Origin: Pigoraptor chileana
Lineage: Eukaryota > Opisthokonta > Filasterea
NCBI GenBank assembly: GCA_943704495.1
Contig: CALSCR010002364.1
Span: 1-38,182, forward strand
DNA: 38,182 nt
Direction of reading: 5' to 3'
The translations under genes were made by a program, and so were the position numbers. The notes under the pieces were generated by a model that did not search any database, was not told the origin of the DNA, and saw only the letters and a list, made by a program, of their open reading frames with translations. Positions 22,201 through 33,744 of the stretch are shown here, in pieces (the stretch's first letter is position 1; each line of letters begins with the position of its first letter).

Positions 22201-23323
22201 TGTTGGCATGGCAGTGACATACGATCTCGGGTGGGTGCATGATCTGATGTCAGTGTGGCGTCTGCACTCTTGGACAAGTTGATTCGCTTTGCTCTCGCAA
22301 CCCTGCCGGTTCATAGGGATGGGTATTGAATTCTCGCCCTTTGAACAGTGTTGAATCCATTTAATTCATGGAGAGACACTGTCTCATTTGCATTTTTTTT
22401 TGGTTTTGTTTTCTCCTTTGGCATGAAATCATTGTACGTTAACGGTCGTGTACTTTTGTGGCGCTGTTTTGCGTATACAGAGACCCGGATTCGCCGTATG
22501 ATTCCATCCATCCACGCAACAAGCAGGAAGTGGCGCGCCGTCTCTATCTCCTTGCACGCACAATCATCTACGAGGAGGAGGATGTAATCACCCAGGGACC
22601 TCGGTATCTCTTTGCCCAGCGGAGCGAAAGTGAGTGTAATATATGTCAGGTCGTGTGAGTGCGTGTAAGCGTGCACGCGTCTTTGTGTTTGTTAACTGAA
22701 GTCACTTTATAATGATGATACTTGCCTTAACCAGCCAATTGCACGAGTGTCGAATGTTATGGTTTTCTCTTCTGTTCAACTCTCCTTGTTTGTGTGCACA
22801 CATTTTGAATATATAATATATATTAAGCAATATATATCATGTCTGATCATTAATTGTAATGGTAGAGCAAACATCATTGTACCCATTCCCCCCAAAAGAC
22901 TCGGGAGTTGACGGGTAGCTTCAGGCTCTGTCGGTTTTTCCAGTTATTCCTCGTATTGACACACAATTCTCGTTGATTGTTTTGCTTTCAGAGCCCACGC
23001 CGGCGGGTGAGTTCAAGGTCACACTCGCGTTTGAGGTCGGCTCAGGCGAGCTCTCGCTTGGCGGCAGTGAGAAGTGCACCGCCTGCTGCAACGGCGACGC
23101 TGCCTTTGACGTTGCCGATGCAAAGGGAGCGTGGGCACCCGCTGTGTCGGCAGCTGTCATTCCGTCCAAGTCCGCGGACGGCGTTGTTTACGTTGAAGTT
23201 ACCTCCCCCGCATCGACTGGACGGCCTACCGGCGTGCGGTTTGCCTACTCCAATGCACCGCAGTGCGCCATCTACGGCTCCGATCATCTGCCAACGCCGC
23301 CCTTCCTCACATATTTTGTGTGA
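19288..23323 (+). CDS. SIAE: Sialate O-acetylesterase, secreted SGNH-type hydrolase
   Basis: Twelve proposed exons: 19288-19441, 19624-19823, 20006-20149, 20331-20398, 20737-20799, 20954-21031, 21146-21161, 21533-21600, 21826-22003, 22181-22230, 22481-22629, 22992-23323. They give about 499 residues; human SIAE has 523. An N-terminal signal peptide is visible (hydrophobic core CLVLALLAMAAC, cleavage likely after AHA), so it should be secreted or lysosomal. Family motifs appear in order: LPSFFSDNMVLQ, the nucleophile box GQSNM, LGGTAVECWSS, GVLWYQGEQN and DSIHP with the catalytic His. The C-terminal third is beta-rich, as in the family. The enzyme removes O-acetyl groups from sialic acids or related sugars; the real substrate here is unknown. 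All junctions keep phase. The 16-nt exon 7 (codes NSSLD plus one base) has a weak GTTCAT donor and is the least certain part. Confidence 0.93.
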
Positions 23324-23999
23324 GCACTGACGTGGCCCAGAGGTCATACTGCCGTTTTGCACAAACGGCGGAGAAAATTTGTACAATTGCTCTCTTGCGA
23401 TGCCCTTAAATCACTTCTCTTTCTCTTAGTCTCCCCTCCTGAGTTCACTCACCATCATACCATGTCTGTCAGCTTTTCTAAATTGCACTCATAAAACAAG
23501 CGCATCAACACCTGTTACATCGTCACTCTGGCTCTAGCTTTCAGGTCATCAATTGTCATCAGCTTTGAGGTACTAAGAACTGACGCATAAAAGTCCTTAC
23601 ATTCCCCCAGTTCCGGGCGGCTGCGGAATTGGGCCGGGCAGATCCCTTTCACTGAACTCACGCTCCAGCATGATTTGTCAAACCAAACGGCTTGGGAATC
23701 GCTCTGTGTAGCAACAAAGAAGCAATTTACTTGTTAAGCTCAAGTAAACTATTGATTTCCTGGCAATCCTGGCAAAGGGACCTCACAATTTGCCATTTAA
23801 TTTCCGTAAGTCATGACAATAGTGACGGTCCAGTTAAATAAAAAGGCCAATCAGCTACTGCTGAGCCCCGGCGGCATCAATGTCCAACGGGGACCCAGCG
23901 TCAGCGGCGAATGGATTACGCAGAATGCATTCCAGTACTACCGGAATATTAATGGCCTTAGACTATCGCCACAGCAGGCGAGGCGAGCATGGATCGCAC
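23324..23999. other. Tail-to-tail intergenic region
   Basis: About 675 bases between the 3' ends of the esterase (+) and the Smr protein (-). No gene is visible. The open frame from 23813 is antisense to and overlaps the end of the Smr gene. Confidence 0.6.
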
Positions 24000-26900
24000 T
24001 CAGCCGACATTCACAAAGACAGCGCCGGGATTTGTCGCTTCGTCAAAGTCGTACCGATTCTGACGCAAAAACGAAATGACGGCAGGACGCACTTTGGCAC
24101 GGCCATTGGCACTGTTGTTTCCGCGGCCCGTCACCACCTGAAACACCGACGCGCGTTGCCGCATCCCCCTTCTTGTCGCTCGCTTGGCATCAAGCACAAA
24201 CGAGAGCGCAGATATAGCCTCCGCCACAACGAGACCATGAAGGTCAAGAAACTCAAGCGTGGCGGCGTCTTCTGCCGAGATGAACGCGGCGCCATGCCCT
24301 TGTGCAAGACCGCCCGTTGACACAGCAACTGCTGCCTTTGAGCTGCGCAGCGACAGCATGGGCCCAGCAAGAGTCCGCTCCGTGCGGGCAATCTGAGCAT
24401 GTTTGCGCGCCATTTCAGAATAATGCCCCGCAACAGAGTGCTGTCCCGCCCGAAACGCAGTCGCTGCCTTGGCCACGTACTCTTCCCGCAATCGGTCGTG
24501 CCGCGCAGACTCTGAAGCGTGTGTCGGCCGTTCCACATTCGGCGTAACCGTCTGTTGTCCGGATGTCTGCGAGCCTGCTCGCCTTAGTTCGGGTGAATGC
24601 GATACGGACACATTGCCGGGCGCGGTCGCAGACGACGGGCCAGACATCATTGAAACGCCCTTTGGAACGCCGTAATCGTCTGCAAGAAGCTGAAAGGCAG
24701 TGTCCATCGATGACCCGCAGGCCTCGAATACGCCCCTGACGAGCTCCGCTGGCGCCTGTGGAAACAGATCGCAAAGCCTGGAAAACTTGATCTTGCCGGC
24801 AATTGTCATTCCATCTCCCTCCCCAACACCACGTCCAACACTAGGCTGTGCGTGCGTCAACCCACGCCCCTGCTGCTGCTGCGAAGAGACAGAGTACGGA
24901 CGAAATTTCCCCCGCACACTGCCACCTTCGCTTGCGGGGCGTGCCAGTGAGTCGATGGCGGCATCAAGCGATCCAGCCTTGCGGAGAACAGTCCACACCT
25001 TCCCCGCCCGTACGCCGGGAAACATTTCGCACAACTGAGCCACTTCAAACGCCTCTTTCTCCGACTTCCCAATCGACACTTCATCGTCTTTTGCAATTGC
25101 TTTTGCGAGGCGGAGGTCGTCATCGAATGGTTGCAATTCGTGCACGTCCTTGTCAGCACGATGCGCAGCATTTGATTCCCCGGAAGACGCATCGATTGCA
25201 GAGAGCATAATTGCGGTCGCCGCATCCAAATCGCCGCTTGCGTCACCAAGGGCTGATGCAAGAGTGATGGGATCCTCAGAAGGAAACATTTCGCAGAGTG
25301 CGCGAATTGCAATGACGTTCGCTTCGGTGTCGTCCAAACCGACGTCTTTCAATGCCGATTCGTCGCAGGCGGTAAACACTAAGGGCAGTGAGACGTGCAG
25401 GTGGGTTAAAAACAGATGGTAGTGCTGATGTCTAATATGAATATATATATAGATATATATATAGATATATATAAATCATTCTGCATCCGTATGCGACTCC
25501 TATAAAAACTGATGCCTCCAAATTGTACATATCCTTATGCACTCTGTGTGTGTGTGTGTGTGTGCGCGTGAATGTGTGTGTATGTATGTGCCTGTGCGTG
25601 CGCCGTTTTGGGTTGGAGTGACATTCACTACAAGTGTGTGCGGAATCCAGAATCGAGAATCCATGCACATCAATGGAGCAGTTTAAAGTCAATCGAGCAC
25701 CCAATTGAAGCACACCCACATTCCTTTGCGTGCAAATCGACCATTGTAAGTCCGTATGTGTACGAATGCCCATCGCTGTCTGTCGCTGCAGTCGTATCCC
25801 ACACAACAGCAGACGCATCGATTGCGTCCGAATCGGACACATCAATAGCAACGAGCGTCTCCATGGCAGCGTCAAAGTCATTGTCGTTCTCAGAGAGCAC
25901 CGCCGCCACAAGTGCCATGTCAACTTTTGGAAAAGCGTTGACAAGAAACTCTAAAATCGATGAAAATGTCGCAACGCCCTGTGGGGTGATGTCGTTTTGC
26001 GGTAGTTCCGGCGCCAGAGATGGCCAATGTGCTGTATCAATGACACTGGTGGGGCCCGCGACCATCTCCTCTATCCTTGACGCCGAAGCCGCCGCCACCG
26101 CCCCACCGGCCCACAGCGAAGGCAGAGGAGGCGCAGGTGCATGCCGATCGTCCATCCGATCAGTCTGCCGGTCGCCGCTGTTGCGCACGTGATCACTCAT
26201 CAGCCGATGCTCCTCCGCACTGATGACGCGCGGATTTCCTCCGCTTCCGGGGATGTTGGCGGTCGGCGCATGGCGGCGCGGAATGTGCGCGCCCCGCAAT
26301 GACCCAACACTGCCACTGCCACTGCCACTGCCATTCCGACCGTCATATGCACTACTTCCCCCACCAGCATACGCTCCTCTGCTCCCACCTCGCATACCCC
26401 GCCCCCGCCCGCGACCCCGATCACGCACGCCACGACCCCTACCGCGAACACTGCCCCGGCCTCGTGTGGCGGCTGCAGCCATGTATTCGCCTTCGTCGAG
26501 GTGCGGTACGGACATGGCGTAGTTGCTGTCATCATCTCCCGACGCATCTTGGAGGTCAGCATCTGGGCCAACCCTTCCAAAAGGAGTCGAATCATCGCAG
26601 AAATACAAGAGGACCTCGTCGTCATCTTGGGCGTTTGCGGCATCACTCGCACTCAGGCGCCGATCCGCAGCCGTTGAATTGGCTTCGGTGTATCCAGTCG
26701 GACCGTCGGCCAAATATGCAGCATCACCACTGTTGTGCAACAACGCCGACCCATTCGGAGCACGTGAGGTGTGCGAGGTGTGCGCAGTGTGTGAAGTGTT
26801 TGATGTGTGTGAAGTGTTTGATGTGTGTGAAGTGTTTGATGTGTGTGATGTGTGTGATTCGTGTGATGTGTGTGATTCGTAGGATTCGTATGACGAGTGC

Positions 26901-27250
26901 AGTTGCCTGCAGTCGTCACTGTACATTATCTCCGGGACAGGGGTGCTCGCGTGCGACCGATGGGGAGCGACGTCTAAGGAAGAAGTAGAGTGTGCGCCGT
27001 TGACTGAGGCTGACGCTGCCATGGGCGCCGATGACGCCAGTTGCTGCAGCAAGTTCATTATGATGGGGTTGAAAGCGACCCCCGCGGGGAGTTGCTGTCC
27101 CTTCCACGCCGCTGTATGTGCAAATATTATACGCAAACACCATGTAATACAAATATGAGATTGTGGAAAAAATGCAATAATTCAGTTCTTGTGTAGTGTT
27201 GTGTATGTGTGTGAGTGTGTGTGAGTGCGAGTGTGTGTGTGACTGAATGC

Positions 27251-27295
<45 letters not shown>

Positions 27296-27648
27296 TGATG
27301 TTGGGCTTTGTCGAAGAACTCCATGAACCAGTTTTAACACATTTGCAAAATTCCGAAAGATACATTCAGAAAACAAACACAAAATAAAAACGAAAAACCT
27401 AGCCGCGATAAAGTGGCACTTGCGAACAGATAATATGTTGGAGTCGCATGCATGCCGCAGTGCTTATAAACATACCCGAATGAGAAAGGGGTTCCTCAAA
27501 CCACCATCCACGCCATCGGACAGGAGGAGCGACAGCGGCTGTGCCAGGCAATACGCAATGCAGTTTATGGGCAGAAGTTGGTGTCAGGACGGCGCAAAAG
27601 TGAGTCGTGTGTGTGCCGACATACACTTTATGTCCGTTTCGAAGACAC

Positions 27649-27683
<35 letters not shown>

Positions 27684-29497
27684 CAACGGTGCCACTCACC
27701 CTTTGAAACAAAATCGCAATACCAGCCGCGGTACTGCCCACCCGTCCAAGTACCAACACCAGCAATCCGACGATTTGCGTGGGCAGGGTGTCGCGCCGAA
27801 TGGGATCCCGCTGCCATCGAATGCGCCCCATACGCGCCTCGCCTTCTCTGGAACCCCATCACATCGACATCACCACTACGACCGTGGGAGTAAGAATGAC
27901 GTTCGTGTGACGCTGAACCAGCCGTCATCGAGTGGGTGCGGGGCTCTGGCCGGTGTCGGGTCACGTGATATGACGGAGGAGGGGCGACAACGGGGACGGC
28001 TCGTGTCGGCCCCTGGCGCACGTATGACCGCAACGCATCATTTTCGCGTTCGTTGCGGTCAGTCTCGCGGTTGTTGTTGTCGCCAAACAAAGCACGCCGG
28101 GTGTTATGCGCGGTGCCGACGTGCGCGACTTCCCCGCGCCCAGTTGCGCGAGACGATGTATGAGCGGGGGAATCGCCGACACTTTCGGCGAGTAATGCAT
28201 TGACTGTCCGGATGTCAGCGGCGACATCTTGCGCATGGCGAATTGGCGAAGTCAGGACGGGATTCACACATATCGGGGCTGGCGTCGATTCCTCCGATTG
28301 GCTCACTTGTTGAGTGGGTGCGCGGTTTCTATTGGGCGGTCGGGCGTACACCCGCGTGGGAGTCGTCGGAAGCGTCTGGACACATGTGTTGTCCTTGTCG
28401 GCACACAAAGACGACGAAGGGGGCGAGACAGAAGATGATGTCATGTAAACGAACACATTTGGCTTTGGATATTCTGATGATTGGGCGCTGTCTGAAGTGG
28501 ACGTTGTCACCGGAAGGGAAGCGCTCACAACCGACACATTGGGCGTGCAAATTGCAGACGCGCCATCAATAGTGTCGTTCAATTCGGTAACCCTGGTGGA
28601 TGGATCCGTCGTCGATGCAAAAAGAGTGCGAGTGGATGTGACGGGTGCAGTAAAGACATGCGATGCAGTGACGGGGGGAGAGATCGGCGTGTATGTGTGT
28701 GTGGCCGAGTCGCTTGGGGCCGCTGATGTCACCGGGTCATACACAGTCCCGTGGCTGTGTTTGTGGCCCACACTTCCACCGACAGCAGCATCAACACCCG
28801 CGGAGGATACGCCGTTTACGGGTGGGGATGCAGAGGCGATGATGTTGACACCAGACAGAGGGCAAGTGTGGTCGCTGGTATGCATGCTCGGTGCCTCCGA
28901 AGATCGAACGATGGACACGCGATCCGCCACCGTATGTTGAGAGACATGACTATAAGCGTGGTAACGCTCGGCATCTCTTCCTATGTCTTCGAGATTGCTG
29001 TCGACGCTTTTCATATGCATAAAGTGCGGATGAGGTTGTGCAATGACGCCATCGTCGTCAGGCACATCAGCATTTTTTGTCGAGGAAGTGATCACGAGTC
29101 CCTGCCCGTCAAGCTCACATAGTCCATCCACTTCGTCTTCGCTGCCGATGGAAAGCGGTCCGAATATATCCGCAAGAAGCACCTCTGCCGCATCCACGCT
29201 GAATTCGCAGCTCACAAGCACGGTTTCAATGGCACCCCTCTCCACATGCGCACCGTAAGCAGATGCATAGTGATCAATGAGATCGCACTGCCAATCATCC
29301 AGCGGTCGCTCCCTGTGATAAATCGGCGCCTTTCGTCCCCGTTCATCGTCGTCACCAAAGTTTTTCCCGCGCTTTTTCAGTGGTGCATCTCGAGCAGGCG
29401 TGGCGACCGCTTGAGTGGATGCCGGTTGCGTTGGCTGGATCGTGGGCTTACTTGCGGCAGAGGCGCCGACGAGACGCCCGCGGCGGGAGTTCAGCAT
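24000..29497 (-). CDS. Multi-CUE, RGG-box, DUF1771 and Smr-domain protein (N4BP2-like)
   Basis: Three proposed exons on the minus strand: 29497-27700, 27111-25720, 25378-24000, giving about 1522 residues. Five CUE-like helical modules can be seen. One is near residue 75 (weak). One is in exon 2 (ILEFLVNAFPKVDMALVAAV). Three are in exon 3, with cores LCEMFPSEDPITLASAL, LCEMFPGVRAGKVWTVLR and LCDLFPQAPAELVRGVFEAC. Exon 2 also has an Arg-Gly-rich box (GRGRGVRDRGRGRGRGMRGG). The C-terminal part has a DUF1771 segment (REEYVAKAATAFRAGQHSV) and an Smr domain (LDLHGLVVAEAISAL ... VTGRGNNSANGRAKVRPAV). Smr domains bind or cut RNA or DNA, and CUE domains bind ubiquitin. In animals, yeast and nematodes related CUE-Smr proteins act in no-go mRNA decay, so a role at stalled, ubiquitinated ribosomes is inferred. 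The exon 2 donor (GTGGGT at 25719) was chosen by phase. Confidence 0.85.
25441..25474. repeat. (AT)n repeat with AG interruptions
   Basis: Three TATATATA-type blocks separated by AG, inside intron 2 of the Smr gene (25379-25719). Confidence 0.9.
26763..26884 (-). repeat. Coding Ser-His-Thr repeat in the Smr protein
   Basis: A GTGTGTGA/AGTGTTTGAT-type repeat stays in frame and codes a run of S-H-T, S-N-T and S-Y-E triplets (for example SHTSNTSHTSNTSHTSNT) in exon 2. It is a GT-like microsatellite that has become coding sequence. Confidence 0.85.
27191..27296. repeat. (GT)n on + strand, (CA)n in the Smr gene transcript
   Basis: GT-rich from 27191, pure GT at about 27253-27292. It lies in the 3' part of Smr intron 1 (transcript 27699 to 27112), so the RNA reads CA there. 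Confidence 0.95.
27646..27686. repeat. (CA)n on + strand, (GU)n in the Smr gene transcript
   Basis: A CA/CATA run 14 bases downstream of the Smr intron 1 donor in transcript direction, so the RNA reads GU there. It is complementary to the repeat at 27191-27296 in the same intron. Confidence 0.95.
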
Positions 29498-29569
29498 GGT
29501 TTAACGCCGAGTAATTAAAAAGAGGCGCACATCTTTGTCCACGTTGCCACACAACTGAGAACAGTGTGC

Positions 29570-29603
29570 GAGTGAAAGATATTCGTGAGTGAAAGATATT
29601 CGA
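29570..29603. repeat. 17-bp tandem repeat, two copies, upstream of the Smr gene
   Basis: GAGTGAAAGATATTCGT occurs twice in direct succession, the second with one final mismatch. It is 73-106 bases upstream of the ATG at 29497, so it lies in the promoter or 5' UTR. Confidence 0.85.
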
Positions 29604-30237
29604 ATTGTGACAGCGATTTGCGATTGTGTGAAGGGGGGAGTGACGAAAGTAAAATGTGTCAACCATCAACATATCAACAAATCAATGACGCAAGGCACCA
29701 CCAACACACATGCAACACATGAAATTGTAAACTTGGAATTTCAAAACAGTATCAAAGCGAATTGTGCTTATGACCTCGTATGATTCGTGTCCTTGAGTAA
29801 AACAAAAAACAAAGTGGCAGAATGATGTGCCTGAAAGAGTAACGCTGTCGTTGATGATTGATCCACTGAGCTGACTTCCCTAATGCGTGTGTCATGATAA
29901 AATTCCCTGACTGCGTGGATTGGCTGACTGCCCAGGTTGGTTAGTTTGGGCGGGTGGTGCCGGCACATTGCAATTGGACGCGAAATCTAATCCAATCTAG
30001 TCTGATTTGTCGTCCCAACGGATGTACATCTTGATAGAGGCACGTAGGGAAAGAAGGAGGGAGGAGAGAGAGAGAGAGAGAGCGAGGGCGTGGTGGTTGT
30101 TTTGACGGTGTATATTGCGGTTGAAGGTCGGAATGACAAACTCCAGACTGTAACAACACGCACACAAACGAAAGGTACCAAAAAGGTATTGCCGAAAAAG
30201 ACAATTCAGAAATCGAAAAAACCAAACGCACGCAGCA

Positions 30238-30270
30238 AAAACGCAAAACGCAAAACGCAAAACGCAAAAC
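30238..30270. repeat. AAAACGC heptamer repeat
   Basis: About four copies of AAAACGC within an A-rich stretch that continues as AAAAAC units. It lies about 230 bases before the end of the neighbouring minus-strand coding region, probably outside it. Confidence 0.8.
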
Positions 30271-30467
30271 AAAAACAAAAACGGAAAAAAACAACGCAGC
30301 AAACCCGAAAGGCGAGCGCACCAATTCAAACGTACAGTCAAGTAGTATTCGAGCAACTTCACATCACACGCATACTTAACCAGTGCCACAAGAACTGACA
30401 CAGAAAAGAGAATTTAGACAGACAAATACGCACACACACACATACACACACACACTGTCTCTCCCTC

Positions 30468-32764
30468 TCATATCGGCAGTGTCGACGTGTCTGTAATGGA
30501 CTCCCCGCGAAATTTGCAATCGGCGGAGGGCACCGGGCAGGAAAAGGACACGCCGCCCACAGGAGCCGACTTGTCGCACATGTGATCACTGACGCCGTTG
30601 TCCTCAAACGTGCACCCACATACCACTTCGATGGTGGATGGAAAGCGTATGTTGCTGGGACACAACCGCGGATTATTGTTGATCAGAATCGCCTGTGCAT
30701 TCTGCAGCCAGCTTCCCATGTCGATCTTCGATAAGTTGGCATTGTCAAATGCCGAGAATGATCCTCCCACCAGTGCGCCACCAACATTCAACAGTTGCGT
30801 GCCGGGCGTCAGCGAGACGTTGAACTTCCCCAAAATGTCACTCTGCGCAATGACCCAGAACAGCGTGCTGGGACCGGCAGGCAGCAGCCATCCCGCCTGG
30901 CTGAGATGGCGCAGTTTGGGAAGGCATATCGTCGAGAGCACAGTATTTCTAAAAAAGCTCGCAATTCCAAGTGACGCGACCAAGGGAAAGTGGACCGACG
31001 CTAGCATTGGATTTGCGCCGACGACGATGCTTCCTCGCGTCATTGCGGGGAATGAAATGTCGTGCAGCGCCGTGTTGAGCGTGAATTGGAGTATGCCCGC
31101 CGTGAGGGACGGAGCCGTCACCGACACCAACGCAGGGTTGTTCAAGAACCGAAATCCCTGGATGGCTGTTTTCAAAACAGGAAACGAGACGTTGTTTACG
31201 TTCGTGTTTGACGTGAAGCAGACGTCGCCGACCTGCTGTAATGCGGGACACCTCACCGTTTGCAGCACCGTGTTGCCGTCAAAGAGGAGAGACTCTGCTT
31301 TCTGCAGATTCGCAAAGTTTAAGATGGGCATCCCAAACACAGATCGGAAGACCATGTACGAGGCCCGCTCGAGGCCGGACAGGTCGATGTTACCCTTGGA
31401 TATGGGCGAGACGAAATTCAGGTTGAGATATTGCGAAAATGACACGCTGACCATCGAGAACCATTGGACGTCTTTGAGGTTCGGAAAGCCAATTTCCAAA
31501 ACTCCAATCAAGTTTGCCAGCGCGAATCCACGCAATCGCCGCAGTGCGACACACTTGAGCGTGACGGGATTGCCGCCAGCCGCTGTCTCAACAACCCGCA
31601 GAGGTCCTTCAATATCCATCATTCCCACAGACCGAAGGCTCGGGAATATAATGTCGCCGTAGGACCGCGCTGCATGCAACGTGAAATTGCCCAGCACGCT
31701 CTCAAGGACGGGAAAGTTTATCGACAAAGTGTATGCGTCGTTCACTGCGATGGACGAAGCGTAGACAAGACTGGGGAAATTCACGCCACCCGTGAGGGTC
31801 AATCGCTCGGCAGCAAAGTCGTCGATGGTCGCGAGTGCCGGGAAGTTTGCGCTTAATAGCTTTACATCGCTGATGATAAACGTCCCCGCATGTGTGAGCG
31901 CCGGAAAAGAGACAGAGGATGCATTGGACCTCCATGCGGCAATGACAAGTGCGTCTGTTACAGTGGCGAGAGCGGGAAAGACTACTGACATTGGCCCGCC
32001 ATCCAGCAGAGATCCGTTGATGGTGAGACTGGTCACACGAGGACATCCAAGGGACGCAAAAGCAGACAGCGACTCGAGCGATGTTATTGAGAACTGGCGC
32101 GCACAGGCATCCACACCCCCGGATGAGAGCATCGCAAACCCGAACCGGACCCCCATCACAATCGCAACGATAACTACAGTCGCGAGGGACACACCGAGCA
32201 TGCGGATGTGGCGACGCGACATCTTTGTGCGTTTGTGGAGGCGTGTTTCGAGATCCAAGAGACGTTCCTTCATGGTGTGCGCCTCGTCTTCGTCGTCCTC
32301 GGGGGGCTCCAGTGTGCGGCGCGGGGGATGATATTCTGTGGAGAGAACGGCGTGAGATTCAGAATTGTGCAATGGATGCGTGATGCAATAATGTTTACAG
32401 ATGATTGAATAAAACGAGCGCATGGACACTGACCACTGTCAACGTGCTGAAATCGATATGATCATTTCTTCATCTAAAGCAATTCAAACTATTAGCACAC
32501 AACGTAGATTGCAACTTTTGAATTTCGGTCATGTTACAATACCTGGGAGATCCGCAAAGGGAAGAAACTCGGCCTTGTTCCGCGTCAATAGCTGCAGGCG
32601 CGTATTTGAGGCAGATGAGGTTGAGAGGCCTGGACTACTATACGCACACTTAGGCATACCCATCGACTCTAACATGAAGTTGAGAGTTAAATTGTGTTAT
32701 CAAATCACCCACACGGTGCATTTTGCAGTCCTTCTCATATTGTTGCAAGCTGAGCCTGGATCAC

Positions 32765-32796
<32 letters not shown>

Positions 32797-33329
32797 CATA
32801 TATACACACTTAGACATCCACGACGCACATATAAATCATACCCGTCAAAAACTCTCCAAAACACACAATTTCTCTGCGACATACACGGGAATTCAACGAC
32901 ATACACGCAAAAAATTACCTGCTTTGAGATCTTCCAACGCCAAGCGCAATCAATCTCATTCATCTCGAGCTCGATGAAGCTCCCACTGCTAGCCTCCCGT
33001 TGTGCACCGCCCTCTTTAATCTCGACAATATTCACATCCACCATGTCGTCGTCATCCTGCACGTTATTCTCGCCGATGGAACCGGTAATACTCGATTCGT
33101 TGTGACTATTTTCCTGCACACTCGCCTGCTCAATGACAACATCGGGATACGACGGCGGCGGGACATGTTTTGCCGCTGACAGCGAAGAGGACGACGACAT
33201 GTCACGCGCGAAGGAATGTACATCCAATGAGTCGGAGGGGCTTATTACTGCCAGCGCTGCTTCGTTATGTTTCGCGGTGCGATTGGACACGGGACACTTC
33301 AGTCTTGGAAGCATCCTTGGCGACAGCAT
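30468..33329 (-). CDS. Type II membrane protein with receptor-L-domain/Ecm33-like repeat ectodomain
   Basis: Three proposed exons on the minus strand: 33329-32919, 32591-32543 and 32335-30468, giving about 775 residues. Residues 1-198 are cytosolic, Ser- and acid-rich, with a PPxY-type motif (HVPPPSYPDVV) and a basic helix before the membrane. One membrane segment lies at about 199-222 (GVSLATVVIVAIVMG). There is no signal peptide, so the long C-terminal part should be outside the cell or lumenal. That part repeats a 24-27 residue unit centred on FPxLxxV (FPALATV, FPALATI, FPSLVYA, FPVLESV, FPSLRSV, FPNLKDV, CPALQQV, FPVLKTA), the beta-helix ladder of receptor L domains and fungal Ecm33. A Cys-rich tail (CPSNIRFPSTIEVVCGC) closes it. 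The 49-nt exon 2 is needed to keep frame. The function is unknown; adhesion or recognition is a guess. Confidence 0.72.
32763..32810. repeat. CA/TA repeat in intron 1 of the repeat-ectodomain gene
   Basis: CACACA then TATATA runs on the + strand, within intron 32592-32918. The transcript therefore carries UA and GU repeats here. Confidence 0.9.
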
Positions 33330-33744
33330 CGTGCCAACACGCGGATGAAAGAGGAAGTCAGAAGGTCCCCTCTGCCTTACGAGTCGTAGAGATGTACCTC
33401 GTGCGATGCATTCGCGAAAACGAAGCAGAAACCCGCCGTGAATTGGGTGGTGGGTGATGCCAGAAAATAAAAAAACCCTTTCGGCTGCTTAGGATGCGAT
33501 TTTGCGCTGAAGTCTTTTTTTTCAAAAACAAAAAAACAATAATAAAAACAAACACCAACACATCACATTAAAAACAAGAACCACAAGATCTAATCACAAA
33601 GTGTCAGAGCAGAAAAACAAGAAGAAAAACGGCACACGACTTCACCGTCGACCGGGCGAGTGAGTCGGACAGCAATATGGGGAACGGCTTAATTCCCCGG
33701 CCGAAATTTCGCACGTCCATAAACACCAGTTACGGATATTAAAT

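Larger units (their letters stand above)
29498..30467. other. Intergenic region upstream of the Smr gene
   Basis: About 970 bases between the 5' end of the Smr gene and the 3' end of the repeat-ectodomain gene, both on the minus strand. It holds a 17-bp tandem repeat (29570-29603), an AG run (30066-30082), an A-rich tract with a 7-bp repeat (30238-30270) and CA repeats (30430-30454). No gene is supported. Confidence 0.6.

Noticed and set aside
23813-24320. + strand open frames at the 3' end of the Smr gene
   Set aside because: They are antisense to the well-supported Smr domain coding sequence.
30238-30270. AAAACGC repeat as an interstitial telomere
   Set aside because: Only about four copies, no match to a known telomere unit, and it grades into an A-rich simple sequence.
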